Assembly: GCA_012274445.1 (NCBI GenBank)
Contig: JAAROD010000054.1
Span: 682,001 to 746,000, forward strand
Length of the DNA stretch: 64,000 nucleotides
Direction: 5' to 3'
DNA from: Sclerotiophoma versabilis
Lineage: Eukaryota; Ascomycota; Dothideomycetes; Pleosporales; Didymellaceae
Below are positions 10,817-21,852 of this stretch, piece after piece. The stretch's first letter is position 1; each line of letters opens with the position of its first letter. The position numbers and the translations under genes are program-made. The notes beneath the pieces are model-generated. The model did not search any database, had not been told where the DNA came from, and saw only the letters and a program-made list of their open reading frames with translations.

Positions 10817-11845
10817 TATTGAATAGTTATTGCGCGCTGCAGGGATATACGAATGGATATTGAAAGATTAGTAGGGCTGTCGAGTCGCGAACGTTGATGA
10901 GAGTCTGCGACGATGTGCAAAAAGCTCAGAGAAGGCCGAGAACACACAGCCTAGAGCAAAAAACAGGAAAGCGGCAGTCATGAGGGCATCAAAAAAGATA
11001 CGCAACGGTAGGGGATGCGGCTCTTGTAGCTCACCGTGTGGCAAGCTCCGCCGGGAACGCAGTTCAGAAGTGGAGAAAAGGGTCGCGCCAGGAGCTATAA
11101 TCCGGGGCACAATCAATCATAATATCGCGTACGCATACCGGTCCTCCTCTGGCTCGGTTCATTGGGATGTGCTGCAATATTGTGCGGCGATATTCTACTG
11201 GATCGAAGGGTCCGGATACATTGTCCCAAAAGGGAAATATTTGGTACTGTGGAGAATTAAAATCCCCGTCAGAAAGCGGAGATTAGCATCCAGCTGAGCT
11301 ATCTGTCGGTAAGGGATCCGGTGAAGTGATTCAGTAGTGGATATTATGAATTGTTCGATGGGTTGCGATGCCGGATATAGTGTTGATGGATTGTGGTACG
11401 ATAGCTGTGAAACGAGCGTCAAGTTTAGGAACAGCGTCCTGCAGATGATTTTAGCCAAAGAGTTCTGAACATATGCTTTGTCTCAACACAAGACGCGGAG
11501 CAGACTGCGACTGCGATCAGTCAAAGCAGAGCATCACACCGCTCGTAGAAGGGAAGGATCATGGCGCACCTCTCATATCGACAAAACGGTCCGACCTAGA
11601 CAGGTGCCTACATGCTCAGAGAGACCTGCAACATACAACCGACGCAATATAACAGCGTACATCTAAGTGTGCATGAGGTGCGAAATCAGAGCAACCCTCG
11701 TGTTTTTCGGCACGGCCGGGTTTTCGGCACACAGTGGGGAACGTCGATCTTCACTAATTATCAGAATAATTTAGTGAGCTTTGAATTGCTCCCTAGTAGT
11801 GTTGAATTCACGACCTGTAAAGTAAACTTTGACGGTAAGAGTTCT
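10817..11845. other. Intergenic, degenerate flank
   Basis: 5' region of the DUF336 gene, grading into sequence with lower coding character next to the kinase relic. No intact gene or repeat boundary is visible. Confidence 0.4.
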
Positions 11846-12840
11846 AACCTTCATCATCCTCCCACCACTCATCTTCTAGTAGTTCTGTTGCCGTTGGACG
11901 ATCCGTCTAGTGAAGCATCATGATTTTGCTAATGAATTCCTCGTCATTCTCATTGAAGTCCTTATCTGTACTTCGGGAGAACAGTAGTCCGTTCCCGAGG
12001 GACTTCGTGCATCAGGAACAAGGTAGAATTGCTAGTCTCTGGTCCAGCAACCTCTTCGACTTTTGCAGGAAATGGAGGGAAATAGCGAAATCGCTCCGTA
12101 AGCACTTCTAACACGTATACATCACAATTGCGATTCACGCCTTATGGTCGGAAGAGGTTCAATTTTCCGCCGTAGATCAAGCTGATGAGCTGGATTGCGA
12201 AAGATTAGCAGCAGGAAATGGCTTAGGACGAGATATTGTATGCACGACAGCCCCGAATGACTATATTTCGGTGGCCGTGTTCCAGGATATTTCTAGTATC
12301 ACTTCTAGACTTGACCACATTGAAGCTCCGACTAAGGTTCCGGATCTGGCCTCGCCCGAATCAGTAGGGTAGCATCCACCCAGATCCCCTAGCCGAACGT
12401 CTGAGAACCTGACGCTATCTTCATAGAAGTTGATAAACACGTTGTTAGGTTTAACATCCAAGGATCAATCGGTTCGAAGTTCAGTCCAGCTGTGAAGACT
12501 TGACGCACCTGTTTGCACATAACCATCGTTATGAAGCATCCTTAAAGCTTCTAGGTTTTGTCGAGAAACGTATTTACGCTTCTTCCGGTCCAAGGTCTTC
12601 TTAACAGATACATCCAGTCAGTGTATTGCTCCGAAGATGTTTTAGGACAATAGTTATAGGACGCTCGACAATCTCATCAAATAAGGGCCCAAAGCAGTGA
12701 GTGCGGTGCTGGAACCGCTCAAGTACATAGTTCGAGCAGCTGCATGAGAGCACACTGATCTCATACCTGACTGATGGGGGAACACAAAAAATATCAAAAA
12801 CATACAACAGCGGGTATTCACTAGTGGTCACCCACCTAAC
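11846..12840 (-). pseudogene. Degenerate protein kinase
   Basis: Fragments of a serine/threonine kinase lie in order on the minus strand. First comes PITIVLKHLRSNTL (hinge region, about 12600-12665), then EALRMLHNDGYVQT, the catalytic loop DVKPNN and DLGG in place of DFG (about 12380-12460), then GTLVGASMWSSLEV, a relic of the activation and APE region. Far downstream is EFISKIMML, a stop, then TDRPTATELLEDEWWEDD, the end of the C-lobe. It is broken by a frameshift near 12600, by an expected intron whose 3' AG seems to be gone, and by stops, one at 11907-11909 where relatives carry Trp. HT of the usual HTDVKP is QT. The pattern matches an expanded fungal kinase family with the GDLGGCYP motif. 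No functional product is expected. Confidence 0.78.
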
Positions 12841-14849
12841 TACTAATCCGCCGGTAGGTTGCTTAAATAGGGCTGAGCGAACGGAAAGCTTGTTGTCTCC
12901 TGGCCGTTCACCACAAATACCCTTAATTCAACTGTATCCAGTATCACCACTACCCGTAAGCAGAGAGTAGAGAGCTCAAATTTGCGACGTTTCCGGTGCG
13001 ATATGGCGCGGGATGTTGAAGATCCGACAGCAGATATAGCTCATTTGCTATTCCTGTTTCCCGGTTTTTAAAGAGGGCTACTCCCTTTGTAACGGATACA
13101 CGCATTTCGTGTACTCGAGAAGTGTATATTACTCACGACAACATACTATCCGCATTTCGCAGGCGCGAGCATTGAACTTACAAGCTGATACTGTGTGTAT
13201 AAACCATAATGCAATGCGTCACTTAGCAGTTCGCCAGCAACAGTTTTTCCACGCGCTGAGCTACCTAGAGCGCGAAGAATTCTTTGAAGCAAAAAAAAAA
13301 TCAATCTTTATGTCAAGTTGAAAGATGAACTAGCAACGACATTTTTCCCTGCACGACTACAAATGTGTTCTTCTCTACGCACCTGTCAATTCAGATATAA
13401 GTATTGTTGACAGTTCCTCCAACCGCACGTATGCTTGGTCTCACGCCGTTACTAATCGCTGTCGCTTCTAGAAGCCTTCCCTCATCGCCATGGTATAAGT
13501 TTCTCAATGGAAGCAAACTTTTCATGGGTTACCTGTGCTGATCTTCAGATTTTCTGACAGTGAGAGTGCTTTCGAGTTGTTGACTAGAAGACTATACAAG
13601 CGACTCCGCAAGCGCTATCCGCCCTTGTCGAGCATTTTAAACATCATTGATGATTGGGTCTCTAATGCGGTTCACGCTGGAGAACACAGCACATCAATCA
13701 GTTCCGATTGGACTAGCCGCCACTAAAGGCTATCTTGCAGACATCTATGGTTATTGATGAGGCTTTCGTTAATATTTGGTGTGAAGACTGGCGGGCGCAG
13801 GAGGTACCTGGAACCCTCCAAAGTTCAAAGATCAAATCTACGAGCAGCTATCCAAGCTGAAGGAAGCAAAAGAAGCGCTCAGTATGGGCCCAAGAGCCGC
13901 ACCAGTACCTATGCTTTAGATCCTCCTTTCACGATTCTAAGAAACGACGGGCGCCGTCGACACAGCCCGCTCAATACTCGACGACGGCTACCAACAGAGC
14001 CCCAAGGTCCGCCTTGAGCACTGCAGGATATGCATCCTCGCCGCGCGAAGAGTCACCTTTGGCCTACTCTGGGCGCAGAGAATCAGCATTTCGAGCAGCG
14101 CGCAGAGCAAAAAAAAACGTGCTCTTGAGGCCTTCAAGAAAGTTCAGAAAGATCCCCGACTCTTCGTCGTCGCGGCACGCATGTAGTTGTCCTGACTTGG
14201 ATAGTGGCGATCGTTGGGTTTGGTACTACAAATGGCTGTTACAATTTACCTGCGGTCGATGTGTACATGCGGAGAAACCATGTGTTCGGGTTCGACAATC
14301 GTGTTTTGGAATACTGAGCACGGGTACGTTGAAGCTTTTGGGCAAGTTGGTGGCGGGCGGGTCGTATGATTGTAAATCTTTTAAAGATGTCTAGAGGACT
14401 GTTCATGGAGGCTGCCATTGCACTGCAATTGCACCTTCGCAGCCATGTGTAAATCAGCAGGTACATACCATACCCACACAACCAAAGTTGTCGTTGCCTT
14501 AGGAGTCTAAGATACAACGGAAGGCATGAACGTGTTGACGTAGAGTCTTGAATCTCGATGCCAGTTTCTCTCCTAAACATCAGCGCTCGAAGTCAATTAG
14601 TATGGTACAACGCTCCATTTCCATAATTTGTCTGCTAACATACCTTTGTAGTCAACTAGCAACTATCAATACCGCCACGCTGTTGTTCTTCATTCTTCTT
14701 CTGGTATTAATTCCAATTTGAGTGCTTCTTCTACGACTCGATATGCTAATCAGGCAAGATTGATATTACTTATATCAATATTTCCACCCGCAACACTCTC
14801 ACACCCGCCTTATTCAACGCCTCCGCTGCCTCTCGCCGTCGTCCTCAAC
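12841..14849. other. Degenerate/unassigned region
   Basis: About 2 kb with several plus-strand frames (13535-13726, 13754-14017, 14014-14394) that switch frame and do not join by clear introns. The segment around 13750-13870 carries peptide-like stretches in different frames, such as EDWRAQEVPGT and YEQLSKLKEAKEALS, and may be a decayed gene. No family is recognised. The last 250 bases are the upstream region of the nucleotidyltransferase gene. Confidence 0.35.
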
Positions 14850-15461
14850 ATGCCTTCCTCCAAGTCCATCACTCCCCAAACGAAAGCAGCTCTGCTCGAT
14901 TGCTTTCTGTCAGCCACCCGCCTCCTCCCGCTCCGAATGCGTTCGTCGTTTGTCCTGGTCGGAGGGGCCGCCAACGTCTTCCACGGTTCGAAACGTTATA
15001 CTGAAGATGTCGACGTGGCAGCCTCTTCCGAGGCAATTCTATACTTTCACGGTGCAATCGCGAGCGGCACCACGCAATTCAAATGCACAGATCCGTCGCA
15101 AACGATTGAGTTTCACAGCCGCCAAGGTTTCATTGTCAACCTTGAACTTCTACAACTTGGTGGCGGCTTCGTGGACTCGATCGCCGCGTATGAAACCCTT
15201 CATGATGGGTTCATCGCGTCACGGGCGGATCTTCTTGTATTGCGTGGTGTGACGGTGGCTGACCGGGGGGATGATCGCGACTTGCTGGACTTCCAGTTTT
15301 TGTTGAGGGCAACGGCTGAGAGGGGCTCACTGCTCCCATACTTGGAGTTGTGCACAGTGGAGGCGTTGAAGACGGCGGCAGAGAGCCTGTCGTGGGTGGA
15401 TGCATTAGTTTTATCTGGTATTCTTAGAGAGGAAAATTTTGTAGCATTTAATTCTATCTAA
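14850..15461 (+). CDS. Nucleotidyltransferase-fold protein (AbiEii-like)
   Basis: A 203-residue single-exon gene starting at the ATG in CAACATG. FVLVGGAANVFHGSKRYTED spans residues 34-53, followed by VDVAAS. This gives the polymerase-beta-like nucleotidyltransferase pattern hGG..DxD, with Gly38-Gly39 and acidic residues Asp53 and Asp55 intact. The rest fits the small nucleotidyltransferase group that databases label AbiEii, after the bacterial type IV toxin-antitoxin component. Fungal copies are common and uncharacterised, so that label says nothing firm about toxicity here. It is tail-to-tail, with about 160 bp between stops, with a second gene that carries a similar but incomplete motif. 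The upstream in-frame segment from 14718 lacks an ATG start and is left out. Confidence 0.75.
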   Translation: MPSSKSITPQTKAALLDCFLSATRLLPLRMRSSFVLVGGAANVFHGSKRYTEDVDVAASSEAILYFHGAIASGTTQFKCTDPSQTIEFHSRQGFIVNLELLQLGGGFVDSIAAYETLHDGFIASRADLLVLRGVTVADRGDDRDLLDFQFLLRATAERGSLLPYLELCTVEALKTAAESLSWVDALVLSGILREENFVAFNSI

Positions 15462-15624
15462 TTTTTCATGTCCTCTAGGCTCAAACAATCATAACATAAG
15501 CAGCATACGCCGCAGTCGAAATCCCAGCGATAACCCTTCTTCTTAGCTATGATCATCTCCACATTACATCATGACACTGACAAATTTTAACACAAACATA
15601 CCTTCGCCTGATAAGACGTCCCTG

Positions 15625-16500
15625 TCATTTTGTGATTCCACACCAGTCTGGGTAACTGCTAGGATCCCACTCCTTCACTTGCGTCGATTCCAGTTCAGAA
15701 TCGGTCCCGGGTACTCTCCGATAGACAAAAAAAGGCTTCCTTTTGTAATTTTGAAGGTAATCATCCATGAACTCGTCTTCTTCAAGTTCAATGAGAAGCC
15801 GCAACTGTTGACGAGGCAACTCCAGATACAGATATCGAGTCAGATTCCCGATTGCCCATGATGCAAACGAGGCCAGGTCAGGGTTGGACTGCTGGTATTG
15901 GATTGCTTGATAAATAAGAGCATCTAAGTGTGCTGGGAGGCTTGGAATAAAGATTGGGAAGTTGTTTGACGGATCTTTTCCTCTTGGCAGCCTTTCTGAA
16001 AAGATATTGTGCTGCTTTGCACACTCTGGGAGGTTGGGCGCCTTTGTATCTGGATGAAGGCGAGGACCAAACCACCAGCCATTTCCTTGGTCAATAGCCG
16101 GGTGCCATGTTTCTTCGACGAGGATGGGATGCCAGGGATAGAGACCGGGAACCTTAATAGCGGGACAGTTATCTATGCTGATGTGGTAGGTCTTTTCTGA
16201 CCAGAGGTTTAGATACTGATATTCGGACTCATGTTGTATCTCAGTCCTTCGGAGCACTAGGTCGGCATCGAATTCAACCGAAGGAACTGACTCCTTGGGT
16301 GTCTGTGCATTTGGCATAGAGGATTCCCACTGTCCAGTTTCAACTAGGTCTGAAGCGATGTTCTCAAGCGCACTGTCTCGGATAAGTAGATCGCATCTGC
16401 TGCTCATCGTGCCTCTAGACCCCATCCATCGTTGAGCGGAGCATCCCACTAGTATCGCCGGATGATTATGCGATGCCAGAACCTCGATAACATGGTCCAT
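15625..16500 (-). CDS. Uncharacterised fungal protein with NTase-like N-terminus
   Basis: 291 residues from the first in-frame ATG at 16500. The frame is open about 60 codons further upstream to about 16715, but without an ATG, so an upstream exon is possible. Residues 14-40 read PAILVGCSAQRWMGS..GTMSSRCDLLIRD, the shape of a nucleotidyltransferase hG[GS]..DxD segment. The first catalytic acid position is Arg35 or Cys36 and only Asp37 remains, suggesting an inactive NTase fold. The rest is Trp- and Pro-rich (HISIDNCPAIKVPGLYPWHP, GNGWWFGPRL), with an acidic helix near the end (LLIELEEDEFMDDYL). I recall such proteins only as conserved hypotheticals in Dothideomycetes. The fold assignment is inference. 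Confidence 0.65.
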   Translation of the reverse strand: MDHVIEVLASHNHPAILVGCSAQRWMGSRGTMSSRCDLLIRDSALENIASDLVETGQWESSMPNAQTPKESVPSVEFDADLVLRRTEIQHESEYQYLNLWSEKTYHISIDNCPAIKVPGLYPWHPILVEETWHPAIDQGNGWWFGPRLHPDTKAPNLPECAKQHNIFSERLPRGKDPSNNFPIFIPSLPAHLDALIYQAIQYQQSNPDLASFASWAIGNLTRYLYLELPRQQLRLLIELEEDEFMDDYLQNYKRKPFFVYRRVPGTDSELESTQVKEWDPSSYPDWCGITK

Positions 16501-17697
16501 GCTGCCTGAGGCGGAGACGGGCTCCGTGGGTCCAATTCGTTTGAAGAGTGCGTTTAGTTGCGGTGGAAATGAGAACAGCTGTGAACTGTCTGTCGGTTGA
16601 TGTTTGATACTTCCAACGTCGGCGCGGGTGCGCGCATGCCTACTTGACTGTTCTCGAAGCGCGAAGGTAGGCAGCCTTCTCAATACATGGTTCAGAGGGC
16701 AGAATCGTCTTCGCTACCAGTACCGTGTTTTGTTCTGCGACAGATCGTTACCTCGTGATCAGACACTTCGCTTGTGACCTTACCTTTCTGGTGTTAGCGC
16801 AAACCCACATCTCTTAGCGCGAACACCTTCGGCCTAGGCAACAACAGACAATCGGCAGTCGGCATTTTGGCAACAACTCCAGCGGCTGGATCTTGTTATC
16901 TGTTCTGGTGTTTTGCGAACATAAGAAATAGCTCTATAGTAGATCTAGCTTGTTAGGACGCGTGAATAACCAAAATGGGACGGCGTATCGCAGCATCTTT
17001 GGACTGGTACCACGGCAGACGGCAAGTCGGGCAGGAGAACTTGTTTTCAACGTCCTATGGTCGTATGTGGAATCTTAAGCAAATTTATAGAATACATAAC
17101 CAATTTGCAGAGTCAACCATTACGTTTTCCAATTTGGAGCGCTATGGAAAGTTGACCAAGCTTCCATTGGTGAAGACAGTACTATCACTGGGGTGAGGTG
17201 TCTCCTCTTCCTGCAAGAGGTTAATCATAGAAACATCGTGGCGATTAAGTGGTTTTCATGAGAAGCGACTTCTAACCTTGCATTGTGCGTTGTCACTGGT
17301 GGGCTGCAAAGACTGTCGAGACGCCATACTCTGTATACTACCCCAAGTAGATGTATGCTCCATCGTGATTGTCGCTATAGAGCTTAATAGTCGCCCTCTT
17401 AATCAGTGATGTTGTCAGTCGAAGGTCACAGCCGAACGAACCCTCGTGGAGCTCCTCTTCAAATGCCGAACTGCGACCGGCCCCACCCTGAACGTGGGGC
17501 AGAGCTCTCCCCACACGCACATCAACAACGTGCACATAAGCAAGCTGCAGTGCTGCAGCTGAACATTTCTGATGTTCGCCCGCCCATTGCTTACTTGCTC
17601 ACGCTCACGAACTACCTGCATCGCACCGAGATCGTCGTTGAGAAGTCTCGAACCAAAACACACACACTTTCTTTCGACGTGTTCAAAACTGCAAGCT
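16501..17697. other. Intergenic
   Basis: Divergent spacer between the NTase-like gene and the FAH-family gene. A 73-codon frame at 16975-17196 has no domain. An in-frame ATG at 17572, upstream of the FAH-family start, could extend that protein. Nothing else is seen. Confidence 0.45.
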
Positions 17698-18589
17698 ATG
17701 GCTGCGTTCTCACATTTGATTCGGTTCGAGGCCGATGATGGGAAGATTTACTATGGCGATCTGACAAAAGAGGTACCAACGAGAGAGATTCAAGGGAAGG
17801 AGATCGAGGTCCTTGAGGGTGATGTGGAGACAGGGTTTAGCAAGAAGGGCAGTAAGGCCAAAGTATCGAAGCTGCTTTGTCCGCTGCCAACAACGAACAT
17901 TATCCTCTGTGTGGGTCTGAACTACAGAAAGCATGCTGAAGAATGCAACGTCAGTCTCAACTCATCTTCAATTTTGACCGACTTATTCATAAATCTAGCT
18001 CACGATCCCCTCGAACCCAGCCATCTTCATGAAGCCCAGCGACGCCCTTGCCGGGCCTCTCGATGATATCCCCATCCACAAGGACTGCCAAAGCAATCTC
18101 GACTACGAGGGCGAGCTCACCATTATCATTGGCAAAGACTGCAAGAACGTAGCCAAAGACGACTGGCAAGACTACGTCCTCGGCTACACAGTCGGCAATG
18201 ACGTCAGTGCACGAAACTTCCAGCTTCCGGCCACTGTCTCCGGCGGTCAATTCGGGTACGCGAAATCTTTCGACAAGTTTGCGCCCATTGGCCCATGTAT
18301 TGCGAGCAAAGAGGTTGTTGGCGATCCGCAAAAGTTGAAGTACTGGACGAAGGTCAACGGTGAAAAGAGGCAGGAGACTGGGACGGATGACATGATCTTC
18401 ACTGTTGGCGAGATCATCCAGCACCTCAGCAGAGGTACGACCCTCAGGGCTGGTACTGCCATTTTGACTGGTACGCCGAGTGGAGTGGGCCTTTTCATGG
18501 AGCCGAAGGGTTTTGTGAAGGATGAGGATGAGGTGGAGATCTATGTGGAAGGTATCGGGAGCATTGTCAACAAGATGAAGTTTGAGTGA
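17698..18589 (+). CDS. Fumarylacetoacetate hydrolase (FAH/FAHD1) family enzyme
   Basis: Exons 17698-17949 and 17999-18589 give 280 residues. The short FAHD1-type fold is complete: ILCVGLNYRKHAEECN, FMKPSDALAGP, the metal-binding LDYEGEL (Glu121 and Glu123), GYTVGNDVSARNFQ (Asp152), the lysine-containing KSFDKFAPIGPC, and the C-terminal GTAILTGTPSGVG. Relatives act on acylpyruvates or decarboxylate oxaloacetate, bind Mg2+ or Mn2+, and in animals sit in mitochondria. An upstream in-frame ATG at 17572 would add 42 residues rich in Arg and Ser that look like a mitochondrial leader, so two products are possible. No tyrosine-degradation genes are adjacent, so FAHD1-like oxaloacetate or acylpyruvate activity is more likely than true fumarylacetoacetase. 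The substrate is not proven. Confidence 0.9.
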
Positions 18590-19017
18590 GGCAGTTGTAA
18601 CAGGAGACGCGTTTTTTAGTGTGTGTGCAGTGCGTGTCAAGCTTTGTAGCTTCTGCTGACGGTCGAGCAGGAGATACCTTAATCAAGACTTAGGGCTGCG
18701 TAGCATCGCTTCAGTCCTGTCTTACAGCGGCTTGGCGTATGGTGGTCTCGCTCTTACTTTGCTTAACGACAGCTTGCCCTAGAGTTCTCAGTTTGACATT
18801 TGACCATTACAGCAGGTACAACCATGAAGAAGAGCTGCGTCCTGATCCACCTGCCATCTTCCTGACCGGTTTGAAATCCCCAAACAAACTTTGCACATGA
18901 TATGCGCCCATTATGCATTGTGTATCCAAACCATACATCTTCTATGTCGACAACACTCGTTTCATCATTATTCCGACCGCTCTACCCTCACCGGCCGATC
19001 TCTGATCTTAGCACGAT
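18590..19017. other. Intergenic
   Basis: 3' flank of the FAH-family gene and the region before the six-stop frame. In the frame of that reading frame, a TGA and a TAG lie shortly upstream of its ATG. No feature is seen. Confidence 0.45.
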
Positions 19018-21852
19018 ATGCGCCCCGAATTGCAAAACTCAGGCGATACATTTCCTCCCAACAAGAGGAAGATGAAGCGAGGCAAGTGGCTGTCTCCTCT
19101 GAGTCGGGAATTGGACACCCTGAGCGGTCCTAAGGCAGATCTTGCTGGTGGTGCGAGCAGCAACGACGTACCCTATGACATATTCCACGTGGAATCGGAA
19201 CATGATCCTTAGGCCCGTCTCCGCTTGCAGGAACTCAGAGCCGCTCCGGACGAGGAAGAAAGTCCCGAGCGCTACAAGGACTTGCAGACAAGAGCGCGTA
19301 CGAAAGCCGAAGCTGAACATGGCGGAGACCTGCATCAGTTCGGCGTGAGAACGATGCAAAAGCGAAAGCTCGCGCGTTATACTGCGGAAATGGCCGCACA
19401 AGTAGCAGACACAGGACATAAATCTACTTACGAAGCGAAAGGGGAAGCCCATCAAGCAGCATCCCAGCAGAGAAAATACACGGCGCTCGAGCAAGAAGAA
19501 GCGTTACCTTCAGTTCCAACAACATCATCATCCGGCCGGCAAACATCAGTTGCTCATAAGCAGCCGAACGGAAGACCACTTAATTTTGAGCCCGGGATTA
19601 CACCCCTTACTTCGATCTCAAACCATTCCAATTTCAAACAAACAGACACAGAAGCCTTTACGGATGTCATTCGCGAGCCATTGCCTCCACCTGATATCCA
19701 TTTACAAAATCCGCAGATGAAGTGACATTCACTGAACATCGATCAGAGTCGCACCGAGACAGAGTTCCTACTTGGGAATAAATTCATTGACGACGTAAAC
19801 ACAATGCTCGACTTCATTCATGGCCGGCACGAGGGTCAATTCAGTGACATCAAGTACGCATTTGAAGAAGGTCCTAATAATCGAGGCCGAATAATCGAAT
19901 TCGTCGACCTAGGTATTGGAAACTGGGGAGTCAGGCTTCTGAGTCCTCTCAGAAAGGACTTATGCACATCTCGTGCGCTCACCCATACATACACGCACGA
20001 TGATTTGCCTGACGCTTGTCGAGAGTATGTTTGCGACAAATAATGGCCGCGCAGTATCTCCATGAAGGATAGAGTGGTCGACTTGAAGATGTTCCGAGAA
20101 GAGCAGAACAGGAAAATGTTTCTAGGCGATATAGTTGAGGCCAGCTTTCCGGCAGGTCTGTCAATTGGAGTAATTCCTGACGCACCCGGTATTTCACCTC
20201 CACCTATACCGCCTCGCTCGAATAGAAGACAGGTGCCTTATGGACTTTCTAAAATTAGCATCGCACCGCTGCAACCGCATCTTACGCTTGTATCTCCTCT
20301 GCCTGCATCAGCTCCGCCTGGGAGCCCGCGCCCAAAGAACCGTGAATTACCAGATGATAGAGTTACTGCAAGATGCGTTATGAATTTGGAGGACCAGATA
20401 AATCAGATCGAGATGTCGATGGCTATGGTAAAGGAACAGTTCCTGGGTAAGCAGGGGTGACAAGTCCTTGTGCGAGAAGATAGCAAAGAGTGGTTTCAGG
20501 AGGCACATATAGTGTCTGACTTCTCCGAGGGTAAGAGCCATGATTGCGTTGTCGGAAAGACGAAGTTTGGGCCTGTAGAAGGTAAGCCGGTGCACAACGA
20601 GAAGATACCGGTCGGTCCCAACTCAATAGGGGCCGAGGAGCACTACCCGACTTCGGTGTTCGACAAGCGAAGCGCTGTTCTAGGACTGATGGGGGAGAGC
20701 GTTCGTAAAAAACCTTGGAACGAATACTTCGCGGCAAGAGTGCCACCCAGACGTCGTTCGGATAGCGATGGCAGTGCTTCGTCTCATCCGAAGGAGACGA
20801 AACAATCTTCCAGCAACTCCGCTGATCAGTCATCATCCAAGTCTACGCAAAAAACCAAGTTGCTTCCACAATACATAAAGCACCCTGATGCATACTAGAA
20901 GTTGCAAGCTGCAAGAGTGCAGTCAGCTTCCAAAGAACGAAACCAGAGGAAGGCACTGACCAGTATACCCAACAGAGGCGCGACGACTTACCTTACTAAA
21001 GGGAAGCACGTTTTGACTTCTCCTATGGAGGGGAACACTGATAGAAATCGTGTGTCCTAGGTGGACTTCAAGTCAGAATCTCAAGATCCGGTTGTGGTAC
21101 GCGGACTGTCAAAAAGCAGCCCGGCATTCGAAGATACTCGATTAGGCGAGGAAGCACCAACGCTGTCGCAAAACAAGCAGTTACTGCTTCATTCCCCAGG
21201 ACCGGCTGAGGCTTCCTCCACTAATCCACCAGACTCATCTTCATCGCCATGGTCGCCGCGACGAGTTCAGGTGAAAGACAATGTCTTAGTTCTGGATTCT
21301 AAGGAACAGCCTGAGACTCCTGCCGCTCGCCCCACCTGCGATGATATGAAGCTCAATGGTATCACTCCCATCTGGGATTTGAACAAACAGCCTCTAAAGA
21401 ACACAAGTACTATGGTTTATAATGCGCCTCTGAGGGATGCGCAGGAGGAGAAGCGTAGTTATCAACATCGTATCAGAGACATGGTGCGAAATGCCAACGC
21501 TCGGTATGCGCGAAGGAACATACCTCCGACTTCAGTGCCTGCTAGGAGCAGCACGGAGCCTGCGACCAGGTATGATGGTTCTTCCTTGTCAATGTTAGCA
21601 AACTCTTTATCCCCTTGGGGGAATACAGCTGCGAGGTCCGGGAGCGGGAGGACTGGGCAGGTAAATAGAAAGGGAAAGGGAAACGCAGAAAAGAAGAGCA
21701 GCCATGACAAGACGGTCTTAGAGGACTTGTTCCGAGGGGTATGGCTATCTCTAGAATGTATCAGAGGCTCTGTTTTATTCTTCAATAAGGGAGGTGTGAA
21801 TAAAATTGAGACATTGGGTCTATGTTGCAGCCTTGTTGAAGAGTATTTATAA
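19018..21852 (+). pseudogene. 945-codon frame interrupted by six in-frame stops
   Basis: A single reading frame runs from ATG at 19018 to TAA at 21850-21852, with stops only at 19210 (TAG), 19723 (TGA), 20041 (TAA), 20458 (TGA), 20896 (TAG) and 21058 (TAG). All segments between stops are in the same frame with no shift. Random sequence would give about 44 stops in this length. Each stop is one C-to-T change from CAG, CAA or CGA, which fits RIP or deamination. No stop sits inside a plausible GT..AG intron. The deduced protein is charged and Pro/Ser-rich, probably mostly disordered, with a more ordered part around 19750-20040 containing EFVDLGIGNWGVRLL. I do not recognise the family. A recently dead gene is most likely; stop readthrough is a remote alternative. 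Confidence 0.7.

Noticed and set aside
12463..12480. GGTTCGAA resembling a tRNA T-loop
   Set aside because: There is no acceptor or anticodon stem at the right distance. Similar strings at 14985 and 51566 fail in the same way.
16501..16683. 61-codon upstream extension of the NTase-like gene
   Set aside because: It begins with TTG and has no in-frame ATG before a stop at about 16714. It may belong to an upstream exon, but that cannot be shown.
16975..17196. 73-codon plus-strand frame
   Set aside because: No domain, no intron continuation, and sits in a divergent spacer. Evidence is too weak for a gene.
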